Of a DNA stretch of 64,000 nt, positions 34,602 to 45,659 are shown piece after piece. The notes under the pieces are model-generated. The model was not told where the DNA came from. It did no database searches and worked only from the letters and a program-made list of their open reading frames with translations. How positions within the stretch are numbered: position 1 is the first letter of the stretch; every line of letters starts with the position of its first letter. Source of the DNA: Nothopassalora personata (Eukaryota; Ascomycota; Dothideomycetes; Mycosphaerellales; Mycosphaerellaceae); assembly GCA_033816765.1 (NCBI GenBank), contig CM066295.1:1612001-1676000 (forward strand), given 5' to 3'. The translations under genes were made by a program, and so were the position numbers.

Positions 34602-35672
34602 TTAGAGGCACATGACAGCGACACCCATAGCGACAACACCGGCGGCGGAAAGCACAGGTGCGCCGAGGGAACCGGCACCACCGGTCGACATGGCTGGCTC
34701 GGATCCAGTTGGGGAGGCCGAACCGCTTCCAGATGCACTGCTTCCGGATGCCGATGGCATGGTGGAGTTGCTGCCGCCAGCCATCGAAGAGCCAGTGGCC
34801 ATGGCGGGCTCGACAACGGCATCATAAGCGGCGCAAGTGGCGGTGGCGGTGGCAATTGGGCAGTCCTCCTGAATATCGTTAGTACTTTGCTGCTTCGAGG
34901 AGGTCTGTGAGTGACTTACAGCAATGCAGATGGCCTGGAGAGCTGGGGTGGCAGTGGCTGGGATGGCAGCTGGGGCAGCGCAGCGGTATCCGAAAGCGTC
35001 GTTCAAAGCCTTGCCGACAGCCTTGACATCATCGTTGGTAACACCGAACGATGCAGCAGCAGCGCCGACTTGGGAGATGAAGTATCCGACCTCAGCGTTG
35101 TTCAGAGCCATGTACTTGTGAACGTTGTACTGGCTGGTCTCGCCCTGGTACTGCATAGTGGTGTTCGCGAACTGCGAGCAGCCCAGCAGACCACCGAAGT
35201 ATTGGTAAAGGTGGGTGAGGAGGCGGTACTGGGCAGAGTTGGTGCCGTTGGCGGGCTGCGAAGAGTACAGCGTTAGCAATGCTCAACAAGCAGTGAGATG
35301 CAACGCAGAACTGACCTTGTTCATCATAAGAGGAGCAGCACCTCCATCATCAAGGAAGTTGACGGCCCTTGGGGGACCACCAGCGTTGGTCGAGACCAAT
35401 GCGCCGCTGAAGTATGGCAAGAGGCTGACGCCCTCGTACTCGCCAGTGCCGTTCGCCAGGATCCCTGGAACCTTGATGCCAACATTTGGCGTGGTGTAGT
35501 TACCAATGACGGCGGTGTTAACAACGAGGGTCAAGAGGGTCTCCTGGTTCGTCGCATTGTTCTCCTTGAGAAGAGCGGTGGTATAGTAGTCACAGATGGA
35601 CTGGTCCGCTGGGCGCTGAGCTCCAGCGAGTGTAGCTGCCGCAAGGCTGGTAGCGACGGTAGAGGCCTTCAT
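34602..35672 (-). CDS. secreted globin-like protein with GPI-type tail
   Basis: Three exons (35672-35316, 35255-34920, 34868-34602) give 319 residues; both introns have clean donors and CTAAC branch sites, and the second is a multiple of three. Residues 1-19 form a signal peptide (MKASTVATSLAAATLAGAQ). The mature part has several N-glycosylation sequons, then a block, LLTHLYQYFG...YQGE...VHKYM...GVTNDD, whose spacing resembles truncated haemoglobins; the His of VHKYM would match the proximal haem ligand. The last 80 residues are Ser/Gly/Ala-rich and end in a hydrophobic segment with no basic tail, as in GPI-anchored wall proteins. It would act at the cell surface. The family is common in fungi as hypothetical; the globin assignment is my inference. 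It is the first host gene after the repeat block. Confidence 0.75.
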
Positions 35673-36813
35673 ATTGTCGAGCGATTGAACAGTTCAAAGA
35701 GTCTTGCTTGTCGTGAGGTTTGCTTGAACGAAGGGGACCCAAAAGGAGCGACGAAGGATGTGGCTCCCATTGAATAGATGTATTGACAGTAACCGTCGTT
35801 GCGCTGACCGTGCCTGACCAATCATTGCCAGGCAAATAGAAGCAACGGTCTCTAGCGCATCACTATTCCCCTCCCAGCGACGATGCTTCCCATTCCATCA
35901 CTTCTTTCGGAAATTGCTTGGCGACAGACAGTGCCTTTGAGTAGCGTAGGTTGGTTGCGCAGGCAAACAAAGAGGGCCTCACGTGGCCAGACCCGGAAAC
36001 GTCGCCTCCGCACACGGCTCACAAAACATCCGTGCGCTACTAGATCCAATCATGTGAAAGTGATTACACCGGCATGTAGAGTCGCCTGCCCGTCAAGGCA
36101 GGTTGGAATGTTAAGCTTTCGACCAGAAGGATCAAGCTACGCCTGTTCCAGCTTGACTGAAACGCCCTTATCTTTGTGCGCGTCGCACCTTGACGACGCT
36201 TCCTGGCTGAAGTTGCTTGTAGGTTTTGTCATCCTCGTCATAGACTACCGCAGCAGAAAGAGACAACAACAGAATCAACAGCTGGAATTCCCGCCATTTG
36301 TTAAGCTTGAGCAGGTGATTGAAGGTTGTCGGGTTGCAGAACCTGTTTGGTCGGTCGAAGGGCGACCTGCAACGTCACGGCTTGGCTTGGAGTGGAGGAC
36401 ATTTGAGTTGCAGGTAGAGGCACGGGCATAGTCATCTCGACGATCGATCTTCCTGAGCACACACTGGGTGAGGAGAACCCCTGTGAAGCATGCTCCAAGT
36501 TGTACCTCGATGGCCTGTTGGCAGCCCGCTGTCCCACTTCAAGCGAATGTGTTAGGTCGCGTGTCGACAGCATTCGCTCGATATCAGCGCATTGCTAAGA
36601 TGCAAACTTCATTTCCTGCGGGAACGAAAACTTCCGATGCCTTTAGCTTTTGTGACGAGACCTGCCCTGCGTTAGGCTCTACAGAGTACTGCAGATCTGC
36701 TGACGGCAATGCGCTGAGAAGCAACGTCCTTGCGTAGGCGCGTTCCTCAGGTCGCACTGAGCTACGAAGAACAGAGGGCGCCTAGGCTAAGGCGTAAGCT
36801 GAGCGTAGGCTCA
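35673..36813. other. intergenic, no supported gene
   Basis: Several overlapping open stretches occur on both strands, the longest 182 codons on the plus strand from 35883. None shows a recognisable domain, sensible composition or splice-consistent extension. The part next to 35672 is presumably the promoter of the globin-like gene. Confidence 0.5.
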
Positions 36814-37480
36814 TCACTGCGCTTCGAACTTCGACCTCGCGCGCAGCTTCAAATCATTATGATGGATCGCGAACAGCCCAAAGATGCAGCATATTATCAA
36901 CCCGGCTAACAAGCTGCTCGCGCCACCAAGTCCCAAGGTTAAATAAACCGGCCTCGAGAACGAAATTACTGCGAACGCAAACGAGCTTCGCGTAAAGTCT
37001 AACGTAGCGAAGAGGCTCGTGGTGAATCTCGACTCATAATTTGCTAGATAGGCCAACAACGACTGGAAGATAGTAAAGACGCCAGCTGGATACAGAGCTA
37101 TACCAACCATAGACGCTATCCAGTAGACGTCTGGTCGAGATGACCGGGTGAAGAGGCAGGGGCGGGAAGATAAATGGACCGATGCTATAGCCAAGACTAC
37201 ATACGGATTATTAGCTTGGACAGCGAGCATCAGATGTGTAAGGGAGTCGACTCACACGAAGGGCGCAAGACCCGGCGAAGTGTACTCGTGTCCAGTGCCG
37301 TACTCCTCGATAAACATGTTAGTACTTGGTGCCTATGTTAGAGCAGACATGTATACAACAAAGGCGCAGGCCAGCACCAAAAGTGCGCGCCAAAGATTGC
37401 CTAACGCGGCCGTAGCCGTAGGTACGACTACGTACTTTTTAGACTTCTCTCGAATTCTCGACGAACTTCACTTCTAAGCA
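36814..37480 (-). pseudogene. MFS drug/polyamine transporter, internally deleted
   Basis: The right part encodes the N-terminal end of a DHA1-type MFS protein (LLVLACAFVVYMSA, then APSTNMFIEEYGTGHEYTS, about 37250-37420). The left part encodes only the last membrane segments and tail (VYWIASMVGIALYPAG, SFSRPVYLTLGLGGASSLLAG, KLRARSKF, 36814-37140). About ten membrane segments normally found between them are missing. A TAG at 37333-37335 replaces a codon after SALT, and a possible GTGAGT donor sits at the junction. Complete relatives are about 500 residues, so this is a dead gene. Confidence 0.75.
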
Positions 37481-38282
37481 GCGACAACAGCGACAGCGAG
37501 GTCTCTGCGCGTTACATGCGAAGGGCATATACAAGAGGGGATAGCCCTTACTCGGATATACTATCCTTCGTAATCCTACACGAATCGGACTCGGATCGAG
37601 TTTTGAGATCAACAAGTACACAATTTCAACCGGGGCTCTCCAGCATGGCGCGCCACTTTTGCATACGATAATAGCTGTTATCCAAATTTCTTTTCGACCT
37701 GCTCGACGGGTAAGGATTTTCTGGATCGACGTTACTATACCAGCCGGGAAGAGTAGTTCAACGCCGGGTCCTGTCTTCTTATACAACAACGGCCGATTAT
37801 GCTCGAAGCTAGGAAGTTCTTCCTGATTTAGGAGTGCCCTAGGTGCGACCTATCTAATGGATACTCCTATTAAGCTGTCGCGTATAGTACAACGCCCCGT
37901 TACTGTCCTGATCATTGGCTTCAACTTACTACTATTCTTGGCCATCACGAGCGAAGCCGGTCTCTAAATATCAACATACATCGCTCTATTTTTCGTTTAC
38001 AACAGACGACTCTAACAATACCCCAACGCCACAACTACTATTTTGTTAGCCATATCGAGCAGATGTCTTCAAAGTAGGCAGTCGTATACCAGTATAAGGA
38101 CTGCCTGACCTCTTTAACATTTGCCGCTAGCCTGGACACACTCATCGCTGCGGCTTGCAGGCATTGGCATGGTATAGGAGGCTGTAGGCACATGCTTTGT
38201 ACGATGATGTTAGGTGTCGAGCAGGGTAACAAGTCGACTAACATTACGATTGGATGGTACACCTTCATTCGCATTACTAGTA
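37481..38282. other. intergenic, TpA-rich, no supported gene
   Basis: Composition is intermediate between the RIPped block and normal host DNA. Small frames on the minus strand (such as 38038-38274) lack recognisable features. Confidence 0.4.
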
Positions 38283-38792
38283 GTATACGGAGCGGTGAAT
38301 TACTCCCATGGGAACAATTATGCCGTTTATTACTCCCATAGGGACTTATAGGGATGCCAAATTACTGCCATAGGGACACATTATAGCAGCCTTCAATTTT
38401 GCAATAGTACCTATATATAAAGATGCAAAAATTAATAATTTTGCACTTTTAAGGTAACTAAACTAAGAAACAAGGCTAATATGTAGTATATGTGTCTTAA
38501 TGTGTCTACGAAGGTAGAAGAAAGCCCCTTATATACTAGGTAACCGGCTTATATACCGACACGGACCTACTATATAATCTATTTAGTTTAAGTAATAAGA
38601 TAGGGTCCGTTAGTATAATACAAGTCTATATTGTCTGTCTATATAGTTCAGAATGCAAGCGCGGTCGTCGCAATAAGGGTATACTACTTGCTATAATGTG
38701 TTCCTATAGGAGTAATTTTTGAAAATAAGTCCCTATAGGGGTAATAAACGACATAATTGTCCCCATGGGAGTAATTCACCGGTATACGGAGC
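38283..38792. mobile_element. MITE with long TIRs and 11-bp target duplication
   Basis: The first and last 50-60 bp are inverted repeats of each other: GGTGAATTACTCCCATGG at 38294 and its complement ending near 38780, with similar matches continuing inward to the GGGACTTA motif. Outside, GTATACGGAGC occurs at both 38283-38293 and 38782-38792. An 11-bp duplication with long TIRs points to a Mutator-like origin. The interior (about 370 bp) is AT-rich and non-coding. One extra G separates the right end from the duplication. Confidence 0.8.
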
Positions 38793-41700
38793 CTGATACA
38801 TAGTGCGGAGAAAAATGCTCCGTCGTGTAAGTTCTGTGCTCGAGAAGTCGACAGGACCGAGCATCTACGCCGACATGCCACAACGCGAACTGTCTTATAC
38901 TAGTAGAGAGCAGCTACAGTAAGCTGCTATTATACCTCTATAAGCCATTTGTCTAATTCTGGCGAACAGACACCAACGAGAAACCATTCGGCTACCATTT
39001 ATCAAGACCTTCTCTCGCAAGGATCTTTTGTAAAGGCATGAACGACTTAGCAGACACTGCAATGGATCTCTGCCTACTGTCGCTAATTCGTTGTTATCAC
39101 CGGGGGTATCGCCTACTACCGGAGGTCACATTCTTAACGATGCATCACAGTCTAAGCCGCTATAATCGAACGACGTTGTCGATTATGCAAGTCAAGCCTT
39201 GAATTCCAATATGAATATTGGTGAGCGCACCACTCTGCCTTGGGGATCTTTCTCCGTGACCTGACTTCTGCACATGTCTTCAAGATGCAACGTACGATGC
39301 GGATCAACCATTAGACATGTTCCGAACGGATGCATTTCATGACTTTGATTTCTTTTGATAGCATATGGGCATGAATCTGCCGTTCGAGTTGGACCTATTC
39401 ACCACTAGCACTAGCCATGACGCAACTCCAGCGCCGTCAGGGGCGCACAGAAGTGTTGACGCTTCGCAGACATCCTGCTGCACCAAGACCTCACTATACG
39501 CATCAATTGCAAAACGTCTGCTGCCGGCGCGGCACATATGGAGTTCTAAAACCCAGACGCAGATGAGTTGACACAGCTGAAGCCGATGCCTTGCCCCTGG
39601 GGCTATTCGGCTGGCAATCACGAAGAGCTGCAGACAGCTGTCCCAAAGTGCCTACATGGCACTGAAATGATCAAGGTACCATCTCTTCTAGCGTTAGGCC
39701 GGTACACTGCGGCTTGTTTCGACGAATACTTCAATCATTTCCCCACGATTCATGCAGCCACTTTCCGACCACAGGTATTTTGTGCAAGATGTCCCGAATT
39801 TTTGTACTGGCCATCCCTGCCTCTGGTTCGCTGGTGGTGTACGAGACCGCCACTGCCTCGCGCCTCTGGGATACTGCAAAGACTGTCACTCCCGGGCAAT
39901 GAGACGACCAGCGACGCAGCACGACCACCCAACCATTGCAGAAGCTACAATGCGTTCAGGCCGCGATGCTGTTGACCGACTTTGCCATCTTACAGAGGAC
40001 GTCAGACGCGATGTAAGCAGCATCCTCCACGCGAGACGTGCTGCGGGAATATGTCAGGCATAGCTACCCTTCCAAGGCGAGAGATGACCACAACGAGAGG
40101 ATAGCTAGCCTGATTAGACACTTGCGAAAGGACATCGATGCACGTTGTACTGCATTTACCATGAATCTCTAGAGCATCACATAAGGGATTCCGCCTTCCT
40201 TGCTTGCTGGTAAGCTGCACGCTCAGCTTGCCTCTTCGAGTGCTGTGTGAGCCTTAAATACAACGGACGTTTGGTCACGGCATAGGGGCGTGAAGCCGCT
40301 GTCCATGGAGGATGTACTGAGTGGGCTAGTATCATCGTCCACTCTGCAACATCTGCACCGCCTCTGGCGAATATGATCCTAATCAATTTCAGCGAGTGAC
40401 TCCAGCCAGCGTATATGACTCGGCACATGCAGTTTGAGAATAAAGCAGGACCCCTGGGAGAGGCAGAAGTCAAGGACATGAATGACGTGTATCGAACTAA
40501 TACTCTGAGCTGCGTTGCTAACACATCGATAGGAAGTCCTTGAAGAAGTGAACGCCTGCGTGGCAAGAGGCTCGTGAATCAATATTGGACCTGGCAATCC
40601 TGACGGCTCGAACAGCTTTACATCTACATCGTACCTCGGGCTGGAATACCTCATACTTGTATCAGACTATGAGAGTAGCCGAAGGCTCTCAACAAACGGT
40701 CCCGAGGAAGTAGCACGGGACCTCCTCACGACACCGCTGCCTCGTCGTATGGCTAAAATCACACCCGCTCTGCTACCCGCGGCACAAGCCCTGTACGTGC
40801 CGTCAAAGCTGGGTATGGACTGGATCAGTCGGCGGCACTTCCCACATTGGAAGCTGCCAGTGTTCCTGTACTGTGTCGAAGCGGCCGCGTTGTTGTCGAA
40901 ATGGTTGCTCAGCGTCGCAGACACGGTCCGAACTTCACCTCTGACGGACTGTGAATGAAATATCATGCAAGCACTACATCAGTTAGTCGATGACACAAAC
41001 GAATCCCTTGACCGATATGAGACCAATTTATCCACACATATGATGACCGATACAAGCCGTATGGTGATCCTGATTGGCAAGCGCTTGAATGCATACGCTC
41101 GGCTGCTGCGTGAGGACCTCGAGAGAGGAAACGGTACGGCCCTGTGATAGCCCACGTTGGTACGTCTTTTCCATATCTGAGCCCCATGATTTCCGCGTAA
41201 GGGTGCCCTTTGGTGCTGCGATCCTTGTCGCTGCTAAGCTGGCAGAACAGGCGTAGCTGACATGATTGTCTTGACCAGGTTCGCTGTCAGGGCAGGTCTT
41301 TGAGGACTCGCGATGAGTCTTTGGTCTGACTACGCCCCTCTGCTTGGCTATCTTCCTCGGTGCTTGTCAATCCATGAATTTTCTTTGCTCTACTGGGTAG
41401 CCATAGAAGCTGGGGCTGGACGACTGCGCGTATTCTGGTGATTAAAGACTGAAATATTCAAAGGAGAGGGATAGTGTTTTGACTTAGTTGCGCAGGCTGA
41501 AGCGCCTCTCTAAACGCTAGTGCTAGCATCGGCATTTATCCGGCTCTGGTTCGAGTAAGTGAATGCAGAACAAGATGCATTTCCAGCTACTTTAAGGGAG
41601 AGTTACTCGGCCGTAGAGACCGTTGGACGACTTCCACACGGTCATAGGCGAAGAGTATGCTCTATACAAACCTTTAATCTATATTGCTTGGCTCATCTTG

Positions 41701-42361
41701 CAGTATACGGAGTCGAGGTCAGCATATTAATGGATGTAGCTTCAAGATGTGCTACTAAGTATTGATCCGATGATGAAGTCGTTGATATGCAGTAGAAGAA
41801 AGACTTAGAACTGACTACAGCTAGATGAAAAGTCCGAAGATAGTCCAGATAGCCGTAAACAATACAGCAGACCTTAGATTTAGATGGTAGTAATTGATAG
41901 AGCACTCAACGTACAGATAAGACATGGCCAAAGCTAGTCCTTTATTACTTGGTCTAAATCGTTTAACGATTTTACAAGGCACCTTTGTCCGTAACAATAG
42001 GCTTTGCTATAGGGACCTACCTGGTTCGGCAGGAGCCTACTAATGATAAATGTGTGGATGGCAGTGCCGTAAGAGGGCCTTGATAGACAACGACAAGCGC
42101 GCTTCGCCCATTAATAGGTTCGATCCTGACCGGGCTCGCCGGCCTCGGAAATCGTTATAATATAAAGAGAGGACACTCAGAGTTCGCACGATACTTCATT
42201 TACGTGCGATGTGTTCATGGCTATTATGGCCTTCGGTGTTCATCATGCTTAATTCCCTCTCATGTCCCACTAGCCTAGTGCAGCCTACAGTACTTTGACC
42301 ATTGGCATCCACACACAGACCGTGGCTGAGAAGCTATGCAGTACTCATGTGCGCCTTGAGT
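38793..42361. other. 3.5-kb gene-poor stretch
   Basis: Host-like composition but no frame I can support. Plus-strand pieces near 39.9-40.15 kb and 40.56-41.15 kb read as short, ordinary-looking peptides with in-frame stops between them and could be a decayed gene. A GTATACGGAG motif like the MITE target site recurs at 41704. The last part lies downstream of the minus-strand gene that ends at 42362. Confidence 0.4.
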
Positions 42362-43630
42362 CTAGGCGTCGTTCTCCTTCTCATTCTCCTCGCCACGCTC
42401 CTCAACGACCCCCTCCTCGACATCATCCTTTAGACCACCTTCCTCGTTCTCCAACTCCTCATCATCCTCAGCGCCCTCGACGACCTCTCCATCGGCCTCT
42501 TGCTGGACGACGCCAGCAGTCTTCGAGACACCGGGGACAGCTTGAGCTGCCTTGCCCTCACCGGGGGTGAAGCGAAGCACAGTCTCACGAAGCTTCTTCT
42601 GCTCCGCCTTAGTATTGCGAGCAGTGCCCTCCAAACCCATATCCTGGTACTGCTGTTGCGTGAGGACTGGGAGAGGTGGGGCGCGGGCGACATCGTACTT
42701 CGGGTGGGTAATGATGTCCAGGCCAGCCTTGGCCTCGCGCCACTCGTCGAGGGTGGAGATGGTGGTTGGGTCACCCTTCACGGCCTCGTAGCCGCCGCCG
42801 ATCGGCACGTCCTCACGACGAGGGGCGCCAACAGAGCCAGAGGCCTCACCAGTACCACGGTCAGCCTCGGAGGGCTGCTGGGCCAGGGCGCTCTCGCTGG
42901 TCTTGGCACGCTTCGCACGTGGTTCCTCCTCCTCGTCCTCCTCCTCGCCGCCGTCGGGGGCCGATCTCTTCTTGTTCTTGCCCTTGGGCGCAGCTGTAGT
43001 GCTGCCCGGGGCGCTCTCGTCTTCGACGCGCTCGGAATCACCTCCCTCGCCGGTGGTGGTTGGTGCGGCGTCGATGGATGCTGACTCGTCCTCGTCCTCG
43101 CCCTCGCTGTTGTCAGAGGCGGGGTCCTCGACAGTACCGGAAGTTGTAGTTGCACCTCCACCACCATTGGAGGGCTGTGGCGCTGTGGGGCCTGTTGTAT
43201 CAGAAGTGGAAGATGAACTGATGGTGGGTGGTGGAACAACCGGGGCCGGCGGAACGACAGGAGCTGGGGCGACGGCGGCAGCTGAGCGACGTGGTGGCCA
43301 CGGGATGATGATTTGCTGTGTGGCCTTGCCGTTGATCTTGATGCCCACAGTTTCCGCCGCGTCTTGACACTCCTGGGTCAGCTCCCTCTTGGATCTGCCA
43401 GTCTCTCTAGTCATTCTCTCCTTGACATTCTGGAGACGGTTGGAGAGAGTGTACGAATGGAGCGGTGGGCCGCCGGGGTGAGCCTCCTGCCAGTTCGCAG
43501 CGACCTGGCCCATGGTGTACCGATGGGCGAGGTCGAAGAGGGCGTTGCCGGTAATATGACCCTCATCGCCCTCGAAGAGGTCGTACTCGGCGTCGGTGAT
43601 GTAGGCACCGTCGTTCGCGTTGCCCCTCAT
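42362..43630 (-). CDS. hypothetical low-complexity nuclear-type protein
   Basis: A single exon of 422 residues from an ATG at 43630. Residues 1-95 look folded (YITDAEYDLFEGDEGHIT, then FDLAHRYTMGQV, HSYTLSNRLQNVKERM). Residues 110-290 are Pro-, Ser/Thr- and Glu-rich with two basic clusters (GKNKKR and PRAKRAK) that could be nuclear-localisation signals. A second conserved-looking piece (PKYDVARAPPLPVLTQQQYQDMG) precedes a strongly acidic C-terminus. I do not recognise the family. Composition suggests a chromatin- or RNA-associated protein, which is inference. The shadow frames on the plus strand are an effect of its GC-rich codons. Confidence 0.75.
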   Translation of the reverse strand: MRGNANDGAYITDAEYDLFEGDEGHITGNALFDLAHRYTMGQVAANWQEAHPGGPPLHSYTLSNRLQNVKERMTRETGRSKRELTQECQDAAETVGIKINGKATQQIIIPWPPRRSAAAVAPAPVVPPAPVVPPPTISSSSTSDTTGPTAPQPSNGGGGATTTSGTVEDPASDNSEGEDEDESASIDAAPTTTGEGGDSERVEDESAPGSTTAAPKGKNKKRSAPDGGEEEDEEEEPRAKRAKTSESALAQQPSEADRGTGEASGSVGAPRREDVPIGGGYEAVKGDPTTISTLDEWREAKAGLDIITHPKYDVARAPPLPVLTQQQYQDMGLEGTARNTKAEQKKLRETVLRFTPGEGKAAQAVPGVSKTAGVVQQEADGEVVEGAEDDEELENEEGGLKDDVEEGVVEERGEENEKENDA

Positions 43631-45458
43631 CCTGCTTGCGCTGTGTTTGACAGTCGTAGGCAGGGAAAGGTCGGAAGAGAAGGATCGGTGGGGAATATGC
43701 CGAGTTTTGCGTTGAATACTGTACGTGCAGCTGTCGAGGATCAGGTCTGCTGGCAGTGCAGGTTAGCCACTGGCCTTATGATATGTTTTATGTGTTGGCA
43801 CTTACAGGATTTAACTCGTCCCTATCCTGGCGACACCTTCTGCTTGTGTGTGTTCAGCGCAGAGGAATGTGTTGTTGTGTCGGGTGTCGTGGGTTGCGAG
43901 AATGTGCGAGTTCTCACAACTTCCTTAAGCAAATGCCAAGCCCACGCGCGTCCCTCACTGACCAAGGTTTCCCACCAGTCACGACGCGTAGAACCTGGAG
44001 AACCTCAGGCTACTGCAGCAAACGCAACTTAGCTTCTTCCTCGGCACGATGTCCTCAATCACCTCGTACAAAAGTCCATGCAGCAGGTGAATAGGTGTTC
44101 AGTGTCTCACTGGTGTTTGGAGAAGGTCCAGCGACACCCGTGAATGTATAGCAACGCACAAAGCAGATGCGTCTTGCCCACATACAGGCAGATAGCACTG
44201 AGACTTTAGGTCGTGGCTCATCTCTCAGCTCCCATGAGCCAAGATCCCTAGGTATCTTGAGGTCTTATGCCTGTGGTACGTGTACCGCGAGGCTAACATG
44301 CGGTACATCTTCTGTGTCATAAGGGCAGCCTCAACTATGCATCAAAAGACGCCCGAGTCCACTTTCAGACGAAGATCGATAGCCATCCATAGCCTGGCCC
44401 ACGTATTCTGGAGCGAGGCCTGAACTCCCTAAGCGATATCGTGCAACCCAAGATACACTGCCGTTGATCGACACGAGGCCCCGTCGACTGAGCGCAGCTT
44501 GATTCGCTCCGATGAATGTTCTTCGTGGGACGTATAAGGGCGGTCACCATAGGGAGCAAGCATCTGTCACGAGCCTGATTGACATGTCTTCGACGCGACC
44601 AACGTGCAAGGATCGAGCACTAATGATCTATGCTACAGAATCATTCAGCAGCATTTATGCTTTAGCAAGAACGACCCTTTGTCATCAACAGCACATACTG
44701 ATACTTGTTTGATCAAGGCTGAGCGGGTGCAAGCTCCTTTGCCCGAGGTTTATATGTCCTTTGTTCGACTTGAACTTCCAAAGTTAACCTCCAATTTCAT
44801 CAGACCAGCCCTACTCAATACCTCTTGATCAGTATAGTTACATAGCCAAAGCGATGCTGTTGCTCTATCCTTGCGGCTTGTTGCGGCGCCCGTTCGCAGG
44901 CCCACTGTGATTAAAGAATGCCACAGCGTTGACTAAATGTTCTCAAGTTGCTGGTCGGATATCTGAGGGCCATCCCAGCCTCAGACGTTCAAAGGATAGC
45001 ACGGGCCGTCTTGTGGAGGTGTTGTGGAGCATCAACCTTATAACTGCAGCTGACTTGAAATGGGTTGCTGTATTGAGCTCAGGTACGGCTTCGATCAACT
45101 GCATCACATGGTTACGTGACCAGTAACATGCAGGCCGGCCAGCCATGGGATTCTTGGACAGTATGGCTAGTTTCGATCGTCCCCTGGTATCTATAGGGGT
45201 TGCTGTCCATCGCATGACGCGTCGATCATTCAGTCGGCGTCGCGTAGCATCGATTGGAAAAGATGGATCAACGGACTGGAGTTGTATCACAGACATAAGT
45301 CTAATCTCTCCTGCTCAAAGCTATGTCAAATCAGCACGAAGGGGAAGTGATGTCGAGAGAGGAGTTTAGTCCCCTTTTCAGCCCAGTCCAGCTTTATTGG
45401 CAGCTAATAAAGACTGTCATCATTGCCGCCTAAATACCGAGTAGGGATAGTCATCAAT
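43631..45458. other. intergenic, no supported gene
   Basis: 1.8 kb between the divergent hypothetical gene (42362-43630) and the reductase gene. Only short frames below 115 codons without recognisable content. It holds the promoters of both neighbours. Confidence 0.45.
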
Positions 45459-45505
45459 ATGTCATCACTATTTACATGTCATCACTATTTACATGTCATC
45501 ACTAC
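45459..45505 (+). promoter_or_regulatory. tandem 17-bp repeat upstream of reductase gene
   Basis: ATGTCATCACTATTTAC is repeated at 45459 and 45476, and its first 12 bases occur again at 45493, ending about 155 bp before the start codon. A TATA-like ATATAAG follows near 45537-45543. Regularly spaced copies of one motif in this position suggest a transcription-factor array. The factor is unknown. Confidence 0.45.
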
Positions 45506-45659
45506 ATATATTGGTGCCCCTCTTTCATACATTGACAATATAAGGCGCTCTTCGAATTCTCTTTCAAATCCGATCAATCATTGTTGATGTTCAGATCTGC
45601 TGGAAGAATACAGCAATTATCAAAACACATCGCGAAGCCCGCCCAAACCAAGAGCATTC

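Noticed and set aside
34446..35276. Plus-strand Gly-rich frames (154 and 121 codons)
   Set aside because: Antisense shadows of the spliced globin-like gene, which has a signal peptide, clean introns and branch sites on the minus strand.
35883..36737. 182- and 89-codon plus-strand frames as genes
   Set aside because: Composition is basic and irregular, no domain or splice continuation is visible, and frames of similar length occur on the other strand.
39340..41150. A decayed fungal transcription-factor-like gene
   Set aside because: A few short plus-strand peptides look ordinary, but I could not link them by splice sites or match any conserved block, so no gene is called.
43313..44032. 239-codon plus-strand ORF
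   Set aside because: Its first part is the antisense shadow of the GC-rich coding sequence of the minus-strand gene at 42362-43630; the rest has no recognisable feature.
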